DNA of 64,000 bases from Lepus europaeus (taxonomy: Eukaryota; Chordata; Mammalia; Lagomorpha; Leporidae), in contig NC_084835.1 of NCBI RefSeq assembly GCF_033115175.1, positions 26,989,858-27,053,857 on the forward strand, written 5' to 3'. Position 1 is the stretch's first letter, and each line of letters starts with the position of its first letter. The position numbers were made by a program, and so were the translations under genes. The notes beneath the pieces were generated by a model. It made no database searches. It was not told the DNA's origin and worked only from the letters and a program-made list of their open reading frames with translations. Below are positions 1 through 10,964 of this stretch, in pieces.

Positions 1-850
1 CTGCTCTCGGCCTGGAGCTCTGGTCCCGGCTTCTCAAAGACCACAGAGACCACTGGTGCTGAAACAGTCACCCCTGACATCCGTCAAGCACTTGGCTTGT
101 GTCAGGCCCATCCCAGGTGCCTCAGGACTGTGCACTCCGTCCACTCAACGCACCCCTGGGAAATGGGCATTTTAGAGATGAAAAAAGTGAGACCCTGGTA
201 AAGCCATTCCCGCCCAAGCCTTTGTGAGCCCAAAGGCCAAAGCTCTGAGCATCCGCTCCTACCGCCAGCCTGACCCTCTCAGCTCACTGGGCCGGACCCT
301 TCTGACCACCGTGGCCCCTTGTGGTCAGTGCCCCTGCCTGTGGAGGTCTTGCCACCTCAACCCCTGAGGCCCACTGTGAAACCTTGAGCCCCGCCTCTGT
401 TTGCAAGGCCACAATCGGCATCGCTGCCCCAGTAGCAGCCGCTCTGCCACAGGAGCCCCATGTGTGGGAGTGCAGTCATGTGAGTCGGTGGTGTTCATGC
501 GAACCCTTCAAGGTCAGGCTGTGAGTCTCATCTTCCAGCTGAGAAGGAGAGGAACTGGCTCAAGGTCACACGAGTCCAGGAGGGGTCCGGCTAAATGGAT
601 CCAGCGCCTCCTGGGAGTACCCCAGGCCTCCCTTTGAGTGTGCTGGCCAGGAGCTCAGCCTGCTTCCTTCACGCCTTGACATCGGGGACTTCCTCGTGCC
701 ACCAGCCTTGTCTTATGCCAGCGCTCTATGTGACAGAAAGTCCCCGACCCTGGAGGTCACCCTCAGACACTGAAACTGCAACTGTTGTAATGGTGAATGC
801 CAAGGATTTTCCACATCTGTGCCTCAAGGCTCGGGGAGAATCGATGTAAA

Positions 851-1152
851 ATAACAGAGCCGCCGCCTGCGGTGCCCGCATCCCATTTGGGCGCCGGTTC
901 GAGTCCCAACTGCCCCACTTCCAATCCAGCTCTCTGCTATGCCCTGGGAAAACAGTAGAAGACGGCCCAAGTCTTTGAGCCCCTGCAGCTGCGTGGGAGA
1001 CCCAGAAGAAGCTCCTGGCTCCTGGCTTAAGATCAGCCCAGCTCTGGCCATTGTAGCCATCTGGGGAATGGGCCAGCATATGGAGGACCTCTCTCTCCCT
1101 GCCTCTCTTTAACTCTGCCTTTCAAATACATAAATAAATCTTAAAAGAAGAA
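851..1152 (+). mobile_element. C-SINE, old copy
   Basis: Contains the tRNA-like B-box text (CCGGTTCGAGTCC), the internal GCTCCTGGCTCCTGGCTT block and a 3' AAATAAATCTTAAAA tail. Diverged, without a clear target-site duplication. Confidence 0.8.
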
Positions 1153-1169
1153 GAGTGTATCATGTTTAA

Positions 1170-1335
1170 AAAAGATAGCACAGCCAAATCTTAGTGTAGG
1201 GACCCTGGGCAAGTGGGTTGACCCTTCTGAGCCTTGGTTTACCAATCTATAAAATGGGATTCTATAATAAAACCCACTTTACAAGATTGGAGTCAGGTTA
1301 AAACCAAGATAACATGATGGTGCCTGGCATACAAT
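1170..1335 (+). mobile_element. MIR fragment
   Basis: Core text CTGGGCAAGTGGGTTGACCC, then the AAAATGGGATT...ATAATAAAACCCA segment typical of a MIR 3' half, ending near GGTGCCTGGCATAC. Confidence 0.65.
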
Positions 1336-1397
1336 TTTGTGCAGGAAAAATTTGTGGATCCATTCATTGTCAAAAGCTGGCCTCTAGACCCAGGGAG

Positions 1398-1722
1398 GGG
1401 TGGGTTTGGCATAACAGTTAAGCTGCTGCTTGAGATACCCACATCCCCATAGCAGAGTGCCTGGCTTAGAGTTGTGGCTCTAGTTCTGACTCCAGCTTCC
1501 TGCTTTTGTGCACTCTGGGAGGCAGCAGGTGATAGTTCAAGTCCCTGGGTCCCTGCCACCCACATGGGAGACCTGGATTGAATTCTGGACTCCTGGCTTC
1601 AGGCTGGCCAAGTCTTGATGTGCATTTGAAAGAAAGAACCAGCAGGTAGAAAGTCTCTCTGTGTCTGTCTCTGTCTGTCTCTCTCTGTCTCTGCCCTTCA
1701 AGTAAATGAAAAAAAAAAAAAA
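1398..1722 (+). mobile_element. C-SINE, second (gGCATAACAGTTAAGC) subtype
   Basis: Opens with GGCATAACAGTTAAGCTGCT and has GGGAGGCAGCAGGTGATAG in the middle. The 3' end is a CT-rich microsatellite and a 14-nt A-tail. Confidence 0.75.
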
Positions 1723-2035
1723 GTTTTAAAAGACTTATTTATTTATTTGTAAAGCATAGTCAGAGAGAGAGAAAATAAATCCATCTTCTATCTACTGACC
1801 AAATGACCACAGCAGCCAGGGCTGTGCCAGGCTGATGCCAGGAGCCAGGAGCTTCATCTGGGTCTCCCTTGTGAGTAAGAAGCTCAAACACTTGCGCCAT
1901 CCTTTGCTGCTTTCCCAGGCATATTAGCAGAGAGTTGGATCAGAAGTGGAGCAGCAGGAACTTGAACTGGTGCCCACATGGGATGCCAGTGTCACAGGTG
2001 GCAGCTTAACCCGCTACGCCAAGATGCCAGCCCCG
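1723..2035 (-). mobile_element. C-SINE inserted in the tail of the preceding SINE
   Basis: Reverse-strand copy starting with (T)TTATTTATTT and ending GATGCCAGCCCC. GTAAATGAAAA on its right resembles the tail of the left-hand SINE, consistent with insertion into that A-tail. Confidence 0.75.
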
Positions 2036-4082
2036 TAAATGAAAATTTTAAAAAGCAAAAATAAAAGGCCCCTGAGGGTGGTGCTGTTCGGAGTCCGGGC
2101 AGTGGGACAGAGGTTTCAGCCTCCTGGGCTTCGGGGCATTCCTCAGTCCTCGCTCTCTCCCCAGACCCTGGCGGTGGAGCCCAGCAGGCACCAGCTCTCC
2201 CTCTGGGCACAGGGGGGCACAGAGCCGTGGACAAGTGGTGGGGCCCAGGAAGCAGCAGCCTGGCAGCGGCTGTGCCCCCAGAACTGCAGCCAAGGAAGGG
2301 AAGTGCACGTTCAGTGGGGAAGGTCCTGCCGCAAGCAGCCGGTTGAGAAACACGGTGGGGAACATCCAACGGGCTGCTGGCCTCCCGGGGTGGCCATGCA
2401 AACCGCTGCCTCCCTCTCGGTGCTTCTAGCCCAGGGCTGGGAGCAGCTTCCTGTCGGTGCTTTTTCTGGGCTGCCTTTCTGTTCCCTAAATAGCTTCTCT
2501 GCTCTTCCCTCACTTGAATAGTGGATTCCCTACATTGAATTCTCTCTATTTGAAATACCTGGAATGGCTCCTCTTTTCCCGCTGGACCCTGAGGTGAGGT
2601 GAGGCCCGCCCTGCTTCCTCAGTGCCCTCTCCCTTTGACGTCTGCCTTCCTTGCCCTAGCTCTGTGCTGAGCGCTTTGCCAGCTTCCCTCTCCCTTGTGG
2701 AGGTCTGGCCCAAGAATGCAGGGAGCTTAAGCAACAGCATCCACTGATTCTCACTAAAGTGTTATTGACTGATGCGTGGGTCATCCAGAAACAGATCTAT
2801 CTGGGGTGGGGGGCTTGGGGGCGGTCAATGATAGATGCAGCCACAGCAGGAAACATTGCCTATGTGCCCCTCTTCCTGTGTCCCTTCCCTGTGTCCCCAG
2901 CGTCCCTCTCAGGCCAAACCAAGCCATACAGAAGCCTGCGGAATGAGCGGGGGAAGGTCGGGCCCAGGAAAGGCCCCGCCCCTCCTGTGTACCATGGCTG
3001 GGGACCACACTTGCGGTCTGAAGTCCGTGGATCTAGGACTCAGGGCAAGGATGTGACATACCTCAGTCCTGGGCCCCTCCTCTCTCTGGCCTTGGCTCAG
3101 TAGAGGCATTGGCCAGGCTGGTCTGAGTGGGCTTGGAAGCAGTGGGCTCATTTTTCACCCATGCCCAGGCCACAGCTCTCCTGAAGCCTCTCCCAGGTAT
3201 CTGCTGACCTCACCATCCCGGCCCACCCACCTCCTTGCTGTCCTTGCTGGAGCCCCTGTGTCTTGAGCCTGCCTTTCCCCATGGCCCGTCTGCGGGAGCC
3301 AGGATGCCTGGGAGCCTGTCAGCCGTGGGGCCGGGGTTATCGCAGCTGCACCTGGACTAGGGAGTCCGTTCCCATCCGAGGGACAGGTGGTACCTCCTGG
3401 TCTGGGCAGGAGCCTCATGAGTCTGGGATTCCAGAAAGGAAGGGAGGAATAGGCCAGTTCCAGCAGGATTTCAGGAAAGACTCCCAGGAGGGGTGCAGAC
3501 GGCAGGAGACCGTTAGTGTCCCTGCCACCGAAGCTGGGGGAGGCCACACCCCTCCCAGGGTGCCCCAGCAGCAGCTCGGCTCAGCCCGTGCAGGGCAGGG
3601 CGCACCCTCTTCCCACAGGAAAACGCTTGGGAATCGCTTTGCAGGAGCTGAGGGGGGTGCTAGGGTTGACAGCTGTCCCAATATTGTACCTCGCAGACAT
3701 TTCATTGAACACGCAGGGCTCGTAGGCTTCCCGGGACTGCCATGTGATCCCAATCTGCTCTGGGTAACGCTCATCATTTGTTGGGGAGGGAGACAGCGTG
3801 AGAGAGGTTGCACCCTGGGCATGACCACAGAGCTGGGAGCACCGGGCGCTGTCTGCTCCGCCTCTGCCTGCCTCTTTACCTGGATTCCTGGCTCTGCCTG
3901 GGGCCCTGGGGGTGGGGGCTCAGCCTCAGGAGAAGAGCTCAGAGCTGCCCCACAGCCTGGTCTTTCAGGCCGGAGCCCTACTCCCGGCCCAGTTAGGAGC
4001 TTGGCTCTGATGCCCCAGGACTCCTCCTCAGGGTGAGCTGCAGGGCACATGGTTTACCTGCCAGGAGCCCAGAGGTAAGAAA

Positions 4083-4142
4083 GTAAACACTATAAATCAT
4101 CAGGAAGCCCAGGTAAATATTTTATGGCTGGGACAGTAAATA
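4083..4142. promoter_or_regulatory. Forkhead-motif cluster, candidate enhancer
   Basis: Three RTAAAYA-type forkhead sites within 60 bp: GTAAACA 4083-4089, GTAAATA 4113-4119 and GTAAATA 4136-4142. A TTTTATGG lies between them. The block is AT-rich inside GC-rich DNA and is not part of a repeat I recognise. Confidence 0.3.
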
Positions 4143-4226
4143 ATGCAGCTCCCCGGACATGCCTGACCCAGTTCAGCTGCCCCACATCCAGCGCCTAGGG
4201 CGGTCTGTCTGGGTTCCTCTCCTGCC

Positions 4227-4571
4227 TTTTTTTTTTTTTTTTTTTTTTAAGGATTTATTTATTTATCCAAAACACAGTTACAAGGTGAACGGCAGGGGTG
4301 TGTGTGTGTGTGTCTTTCATTCTCTGGTTTACTGTCCAAATGGCTGCAATAATCAGAGCCAGGCTAACCCAGATCCAGGAGCCAAGAGCTTCTTCCAGCC
4401 GCCCAGTGTGGGTGCAGGGGCCCAAGGACTCAGACCATCTTGTATTGCTTTCCCAGGCCATAGCAGAGAGCTGGATCAGAAGAGGAGCAGTCGGGACTAG
4501 AACTAGCACCCAAACGGGATGCCAGCACTGCAGGCTGGGGCTTTAACCTCCTGCTCCAGAGTGCTGGCCCC
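4227..4571 (-). mobile_element. C-SINE with 23-nt poly-T
   Basis: A long T-run at 4227-4248 (A-tail on the minus strand) and a short GT microsatellite near 4299. It ends GTGCTGGCCCC and is flanked by CCTGCCTT on both sides as a short target-site duplication. Confidence 0.8.
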
Positions 4572-4639
4572 CTGCCTTGTTTTTCAAGCAGACCTGTGAC
4601 CTAGCAGTGCCAGTCCCTTTCATATGTGTGTTCTTCACT

Positions 4640-4960
4640 GCTTATTATTTGCCCAGGCCTGGAACATCTTCCCTCCTCCTCATCCCTCAGGACTCACCTC
4701 CTCCAGGAAGCCTTTTTTGTCTTCCTGGGGGTAAGGGGTGAGATCAGGGGTTCCTTTGGCTCCCACAGTCCCTGGGCTCCCCTCAGCTGGGCTCTCTCTA
4801 CTCACTCTGTGCAGTCATTTCCTTGCTCTTACATTGATCCCTGATGACTTGTCTGCTCCCCTTCTGACTGTTGACTCCAAGAGAGGAATCGTGTCCCTGG
4901 AGCGAGTGCAGAACTTGGTAGACGGCAGGTGCTCAACACATCATGCTGAACGACAGAGTT
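4640..4960 (+). mobile_element. L2 3'-end fragment
   Basis: CACCTCCTCCAGGAAGCCTT, followed about 180 nt later by TTGACTCCAAGAGAGG and GTGCTCAACA, the order seen in L2 3' ends. Confidence 0.6.
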
Positions 4961-4964
4961 GTCA

Positions 4965-5125
4965 CATTAATCCTCAAACAAGCCCATGGGGCACGTGTCC
5001 CTGTGTTTATTGTTCCCATTACCCCATGTAACAGTCAAGAAGACTGAGCCCCAAGGAGCAGAGCTGGGATTGACTTCAGCCTGTGTGAACCCAAGCCCAG
5101 TGCTCTCTAGATAATTGTTTGGGAA
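4965..5125 (-). mobile_element. MIR fragment
   Basis: Antisense MIR signature: CATTACCCCATGTAACAG, AAGACTGAGCCCCAAGGAGC, GCTGGGATTGACTTCAGCC. Confidence 0.6.
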
Positions 5126-5670
5126 GTTGCCTAACCCCCTACACCCCTCACAGCCTTCAACCCCCTGGAGTCAGGGACCCTCTGTGCTCGGGGACTCCGC
5201 CCCCAGGCTCAGAAGTCCAGGTGGGTGCCACTCCATGCATTTGAAGACGGAAAAAGCACCTGGGAGCAGGAGGCTGGGTGAGGGGGAGCTGTGAGTCCCA
5301 GCCTGGAGAGCGGCCCCCAGAAGATGGGAAGACGTGGTCGGGGAGGGTCTCGGGCCCCTGATAGAGGCTGCTGCGGACGGTTCCGTGAGGCCACGGCACA
5401 GATGCCCTCCTTCCAGAGGCGCTGTGCTATCTGGGGCTGTGTCTCCAGCCAGGCTATCGCAGCCTCACGGGAACCCGAGATGAGAAGACAGACAGACGAT
5501 CCTGGCCGCCTGCGCTCCATCCTGTGTCAGGCTCCGAGCAAGGACAGAGAAATCAGGGCACAGGCAGTGCACTGGGGCACGGGACAAGGACAGTTTTGCA
5601 CAAGGAGCCCTGGCCCGCCCCCAGCCTCAATCCTCAGCAGAAGGCCACTGCAGAAGGGAGGGTAATGATG

Positions 5671-5992
5671 AGGCCAGCACCATGGCGTATTAGGTAAAGC
5701 CGCCACCTGCAGTGCTGGCATCCCATATGGATGCCGGTTCGAGTCCCGGCTGCTCCACTTCCGATCCAGCTCTCTGCTATGGCCTGGGAAAGCAGTAGAA
5801 GATAGCCTGAGTGCTGGGCCCCTGTACCCACATGGAAGATCTGGAAGAAGCTCCTGGCTTGTGGTTTCAGTTTGGCACAGCTCTGGCTGTTGTAGCCATC
5901 TGGAGAATGAACCAGCAGATAGAAGACTCTCTCTCTCTCTCCCTCTCTCTCTGTGCCTCTGCCTTTCAAATAAATAAATCTTAAAAAAAAAA
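5671..5992 (+). mobile_element. C-SINE, full-length
   Basis: From GGCCAGCACCATGGCG to AAATAAATCTTAAAAAAAAAA, with a (CT)n tract and the tRNA-like GCCGGTTCGAGTCCCGGC at about 5735. A G-run and GGA-rich purine tract (5993-6043) follow. Confidence 0.85.
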
Positions 5993-6939
5993 GGGGGGGG
6001 GGAGAAGAAGGAAGAAGGGAGGAGGAGGAGGAGGAGGGAAGGGAATGAGTTTCCACGGCTGTGTCGATCGCAGCTGCTATCCATCAGCTTCTTGGAGCCG
6101 TGATGAGAAGGATTCTGAGCCGTGCCCTTCCAGCACTAGCACCGTCTCCCTCAAACACAGAGTGGGCACAGCAGCCCACCTGGAAATCATCCAGTGCCTC
6201 CTTCCACCTGTCTTCACTCCTCACACACAGAAGGGGCTCGCTGTGGACTACTCACAAGGTCAACGCTGGAGCCATTTGGTGTTACTGTGCACTGTGGGGC
6301 TTAGAAACATATACACATCTCTGCAAGGGCAGAAAGGGATTGGGGGAGGGGAGATGAGAGAGAAGCCAGTTAGGTGCCCTGAAGCGCTTGCTGGCAGTGT
6401 GGCCTGAGACCTTGAACCCAGGGACAAAGGCAGTCGCAGCCTGGCCCTCACTAGTCATCAGGGACCACAAGTTTTCCAAGACAAATTCCAGAGATAAATC
6501 TTGGCGAGGGCCCAGGCTATGCGTCCTTGTGCTGCAGGAGGAGGAGCCCCGGCCTGCTGTGCCCGGCAGACTCAGGCACCTCCACTGAGCCCAGGGCAGT
6601 GCGAGGGGCACCAGGGGGTTCTGGGTGGGGCCCCTGCCTTCACACAGCTTCCCAAACTGCTGGGGAGAACCTTGCAGGGCCTGGAGCAGGCGGGGACAGA
6701 GAGGTCAGAGGTTCCTTCTGGGCCGGCTCCTGGGAAGGTAGCCCAGCCTGTCCATGTCCCTCCACGGCAGGCCACACAGCAGGTGTGCATGGGGCTTCAC
6801 GTTTGGAGAAAGCACCTATGCAAAGGGAGCCCTGCCCTACTCCTGCGGCTGCCAGCGCCTCCACGCACTCGTCTTGCTCCACCCAGGCCAGTGGCCAAGT
6901 TACCTCTCTCTTGTTCCTGTGGTTTAAGGGACAAGATGA

Positions 6940-7140
6940 CCTAATGCTTGTGAACTCTGGCCTGGACTTCAGAACAGCCTGAATTTGGCCACTTCCAGGT
7001 GTATGGCTTAGACTCTTTGGGTCTCAATTTCCGCTCCTGTAAAATGGGGCTAATAACAATACTCTCCTATAAGGGCTTTGTGGGAGACCTACAAGCTAAT
7101 GGACATCAATGCTAGTGCCCAGGAGGGAGTGAACACTTGA
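6940..7140 (+). mobile_element. MIR fragment
   Basis: CTCTTTGGGTCTCAATTTCC, then CTGTAAAATGGGGCTAATAA and AATGCTAGTGCCCAGGAGGG. Near full-length MIR order. Confidence 0.65.
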
Positions 7141-8342
7141 TATGTGGGGACTGCGATGACTGCTTATTCTCACTCTAATCTGAGACCCTCTGCAGAGACC
7201 CAGGGGAGCCCTGCCAAGCTCCAGAGGACTGGAGGCTGTTGGACGGCCCTAGTCTGGGGACTTGGGATGCTGTGAACTCCAAGGCCTGGGGCAGAGAAAG
7301 AAGGAGAGGGCTGGGCTTTGAGCAGCCCTGTGGCTCTGGGTCAGCTGAGCTCCGGGTTGCGGGCAGAGCTGGCCGTCCCCAGCCACATATAATTACCTTT
7401 CGGCAGAGCTCTAGCACTGGGCAGGGACAGCAATTTTCAGGTTTTATTTTGATTCCCAGACAGTGCCCCTGGGCAGCCTGACACCAGCTGGCTGCTGCCA
7501 GACAGGAGCGAGGCTGTGTCCTGTGGGGAGGAGAGCTTTCCAAGCATGCTAACCTCTGAGCGCAGAGTTCAGAGTTCAAGACCCCTGTGACCCAGGCCCT
7601 GGGGCTGCAGCGGCTCTGGAGAGGCTGGTGGAGGCTGGGGGGCACTGGAGGGTACTCCAGGGTCTCTGTGAAGACAGCAGCAGCACACAGCAGGCTGGAG
7701 AAGCCAGGGCGGAACAGCGGGCTTTCCATTCCTGTCCTGTGCTCTGTCCCCTTCCCCTCCTCCCCTCTGCCACCTGGCAGGACTTCCACGGGGGTCACGT
7801 GGAGGCAGGGGGCCTCAAGGACAGCTCTAGGAACCTGCACCCTTGCTGGTGTGTACCTGACCATCCTCTGGCCGTCCCACGCTGCTGCCCCACCCCACGC
7901 CTCGCAGGCACAAGCAGGCACGTGTCTATGCATCTTGGTACACTAATGCCACAGGAGAGGCGGGGGCCCCAGGAGTCAGGCCCCAGGCAGGGAGAAGGCC
8001 CCATGCTTACAGCCACCCACAGGCGGGCCTGCCCTGAGCAGCTTAATCGTGGTGGCTACTCCCTGCTCTCACGTGCACATTCTGACATGCTATACCTGAT
8101 CCCCAAGGCAGGGAGCCCAGAGGCCAACTCCCCCCGGCTTGACTGCCATGGAGCCAACCCTCCCCGGCTCTGGCCACACAGAGGCCCAGGGTGCTGGGGA
8201 AGCCAGCAAACATGTGTTCAACGGGTACTGCTGAGAGCTGTCTCTGGGTGCAGGGATGTTGCCATGGAAAGCCGTTGTGTCCTGATCACCTACTGAGTAC
8301 CCAACCCATAGGAGATGGCATGGCACTCAAGAGTTGACCTTG

Positions 8343-8667
8343 GGGGCTGGTGCTGTGGCACAGCGGGTAAAGCTACTGCCTGTGACACCAACATCCCATA
8401 TGGGCACCCGTTTGAGTCCTGGCTGCTCTACTTCTGATCCAGTTCCCTGCTGATGCACCTGGGAAAGCAGCGGAGGATGGTCCAAGGCTTTGGGCCCCTG
8501 CAACCTGCGTGAGAGACCCAGAAGAAGCTCCCAGCTCCTGGCTTTGGACCAGCCCAGCTCTAGCCATTGCAGCCATTTAGGGAGTGAACCAGCGGGTAAG
8601 ATTCTCATTCTCTCTCTCTCTGTAATTCTGCCTTTTGGATAAATAAACAAATCTTTAAAAAAAAAAT
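8343..8667 (+). mobile_element. C-SINE, full-length
   Basis: GGGGCTGGTGCTGTGGCACAG at the 5' end, a (CT)n tract at about 8608-8621, then AAATAAACAAATCTTT and an A-tail. TTGACC flanks both ends. Confidence 0.85.
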
Positions 8668-9129
8668 TGACCCTGCAGCTAAGGAAGAAACAAAGACCCA
8701 GGAACCCGGGGCTCTGCTCCTGGAATCACGGGAGCCCAGAGATCCCCAGTGCAGCGCCTAGAATGCCAATGCAGGAAGGGCAGCTCTTTGAGGCGGTCAC
8801 GGAGCCCTGCACACCCACGAGTCTGTGGTTGGTCTCAGCGGCCCGTCATTAAGGCTGAGCTGCCTGAGCACACACAGCAAAGGTCACAGGCCAAGACTGG
8901 TGGCAACGTCTCCCTGGACTCATCACGTGAGCCCTTTCTCATGGGCAGATTATGGGCTCCTGCCACAGGCTGCAATCAACCACAGGCTCCTCCTGCGGAT
9001 AGGGGGCCGGGCTCTGAGTGTTCACCCTCGAACTGGGCACACGCTTCACCTGCACAGAGCAGGGCACTCTGGTCCCTGCTCTATTGGTCCCACCAGACCC
9101 AAGAAGCAAAATATGAAGAATGAAGTCTG

Positions 9130-9610
9130 TACCTTCCTTAGACACTCATTGGGAGGTACACATTGCTCTCCTAGCTGCCCATGGGCCTCTGGGCTTACTG
9201 TTGCTACTGTTCCCTCTGCCTGGAATGCCCTTCCTCCAGGTCTTCCTTCCAGTTTCTACGTGGGAAACGCCTTTGCCGTGGCGTCACATCCCATTACATT
9301 CAGCACATGCCCACATCTGTGTGTGCTATCCAAGGCCACTGAGCGTGAGACCTGCTGGGGTACCTGCCAACAATAACCACTGCAGCTACCCTTCCCCAAG
9401 AATCAGCCCCACAGACAGCAGCCTCACTACCTTCACGCTGCTGCCTGGAGTGCCTTCTCCTTCTGTCCTCCACTGGCCACTGAGGGTTTCCACCCGGCTC
9501 TTCCCAACCTGCCTCCTTCCAGCCCGGCTCCAAGGGCACCTTTGGGATGCTTTGTCAGCCCTGGCACAGGGCCGAGCACACAGTGGGTGCTCATGCATTG
9601 GCTGCAGGGT
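9130..9610 (+). mobile_element. L2 fragment, diverged
   Basis: CTGCCTGGAATGCCCTTCCT near 9218, CTGCCTGGAGTGCCTTCTCC near 9440 (perhaps two fragments), and CAGGGCCGAGCACACAGTGG near the end. Confidence 0.5.
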
Positions 9611-10592
9611 GGAAACAGTAATGAACTTGGCTCTGGTCTTGGCTCCTCGGGGGTCTGTGGTTGGCAAATCACCATGCCTACCAGGTCAGTACTCCCAAGT
9701 ATACAGAGGAGAGCCAGATAGGGTGGAGGTGAGGAGAAGCTCACTGCCGCCCTAGCCCACCTTGCCCTCTTCCTGGGTGTGCACCAGGGTCTGACGGCCA
9801 CAAGGATGGCATGGATGCCTGGGAGGGTGCAAGACCTGTTGCTCCTAGCTGCCTCACTCCCCTTCTGTACCCCTTGACTGGGAGCTTCCTGCAAGCACCC
9901 AAAGAGAAAATCACCTCACTGCTTATACCCAGCTCACAGAAGGGATCCTGGTTTGTCCCACAGCTGAGGGAACCGCCTTGGGCCAGTCCTCGTCGGAGAC
10001 CGTGAAGGTCGTTGTGGGGAACTGAGGTGGTATCCTGGGCCTTGCCCACATGTCCTGCAGAGGGTTCCCAGCCCCTTCCCTAGACAAAGGATGGATGCAG
10101 TGGTGGGAGCCAAGTCAACTTCTCAGGGAACTGGGACAGGGGCCACCATTCTGCCAGGCCTGCCTGGGGGGACCAGATGGCCGTCTGGACTTTGGCCCAT
10201 GTCAAAGGAGGGGATAGAGTTCTAGAGGTATCAGGCCAGGCACCTGCTTTCCTATGCCCGCAGGAAGCCTGGCTTGAGCCTCCCTCCTGCCTCAAGGCTG
10301 GGAACTGCCCTCCAGGGGTCCCCTCTTCCATTCTGAATGCCTGCAGGGTCCCCAGGCCACAGGACAGCCCAGCTCCCTGGGCTCCCAAGCCTGAGCCAGA
10401 GCCTGGTGAGTGAGCTAGGAGAATGCATAAGCGAAGGGCCTGTCCTTACAGGTTTTGTTGCAGGGTGTGCGGCCCAGCTCAGGCGCCCCGGGGGGGCCAC
10501 TGAGACAAGCCTTCTTACAGGCAGCTCAGCCGCTCAGCTGTGTGCCCTTGAGTTAGTCACCTACCTTCTCTGGATTCTGCTGCCTTATTTGT

Positions 10593-10964
10593 TTTTTTCT
10601 TTTTCTCTTTCTTTCTTTCTCTTTTTTTTTTTTTTTTACAGGCAGAGTGGACAGTGAGAGAGAGAGACAGAGAGAAAGGTCTTCCTTTGCCATTGGTTCA
10701 CCCTCCAATGGCCGCCACGGCTGGCGCCCTGTGGCCGGCGCACTGCGCTGATCCAAAGCCAGGAGCCAGGTGCTTCTCCTGGTCTCCCATGCGGGTGCAG
10801 GGCCCAAGCACTTGGGCCATCCTCCACTGCACTCCCTGGCCACAGCAGAGAGCTGGCCTGGAAGAGGGGCAACCGGGACAGAATCTGGTGCCCCAACCGG
10901 GACTAGAACCCAGTGTGCCGGCGCCGCAAGGCGGAGGATTAGCCAATTGAGCCTCAGCGCTGGC
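10593..10964 (-). mobile_element. Young C-SINE inserted into a MIR
   Basis: Poly-pyrimidine tail then ACAGGCAGAGTGGACAGTG, ending CAGCGCTGGCC. Flanked by perfect 16-nt duplications CTGCTGCCTTATTTGT at 10577-10592 and 10965-10980. The flanks (10530-10577 and 10981-11000) rejoin as a MIR. Confidence 0.9.

Noticed and set aside
2039-4050. Several 110-260-codon open frames on both strands
   Set aside because: Overlapping frames on both strands, no splice or codon-bias support, no recognisable domain. Typical of GC-rich intergenic DNA.
5700-5760. tRNA-like A/B-box sequence (GCCGGTTCGAGTCCCGGC)
   Set aside because: Part of a C-SINE, which is tRNA-derived. There is no complete cloverleaf, and the same text recurs in other SINE copies.
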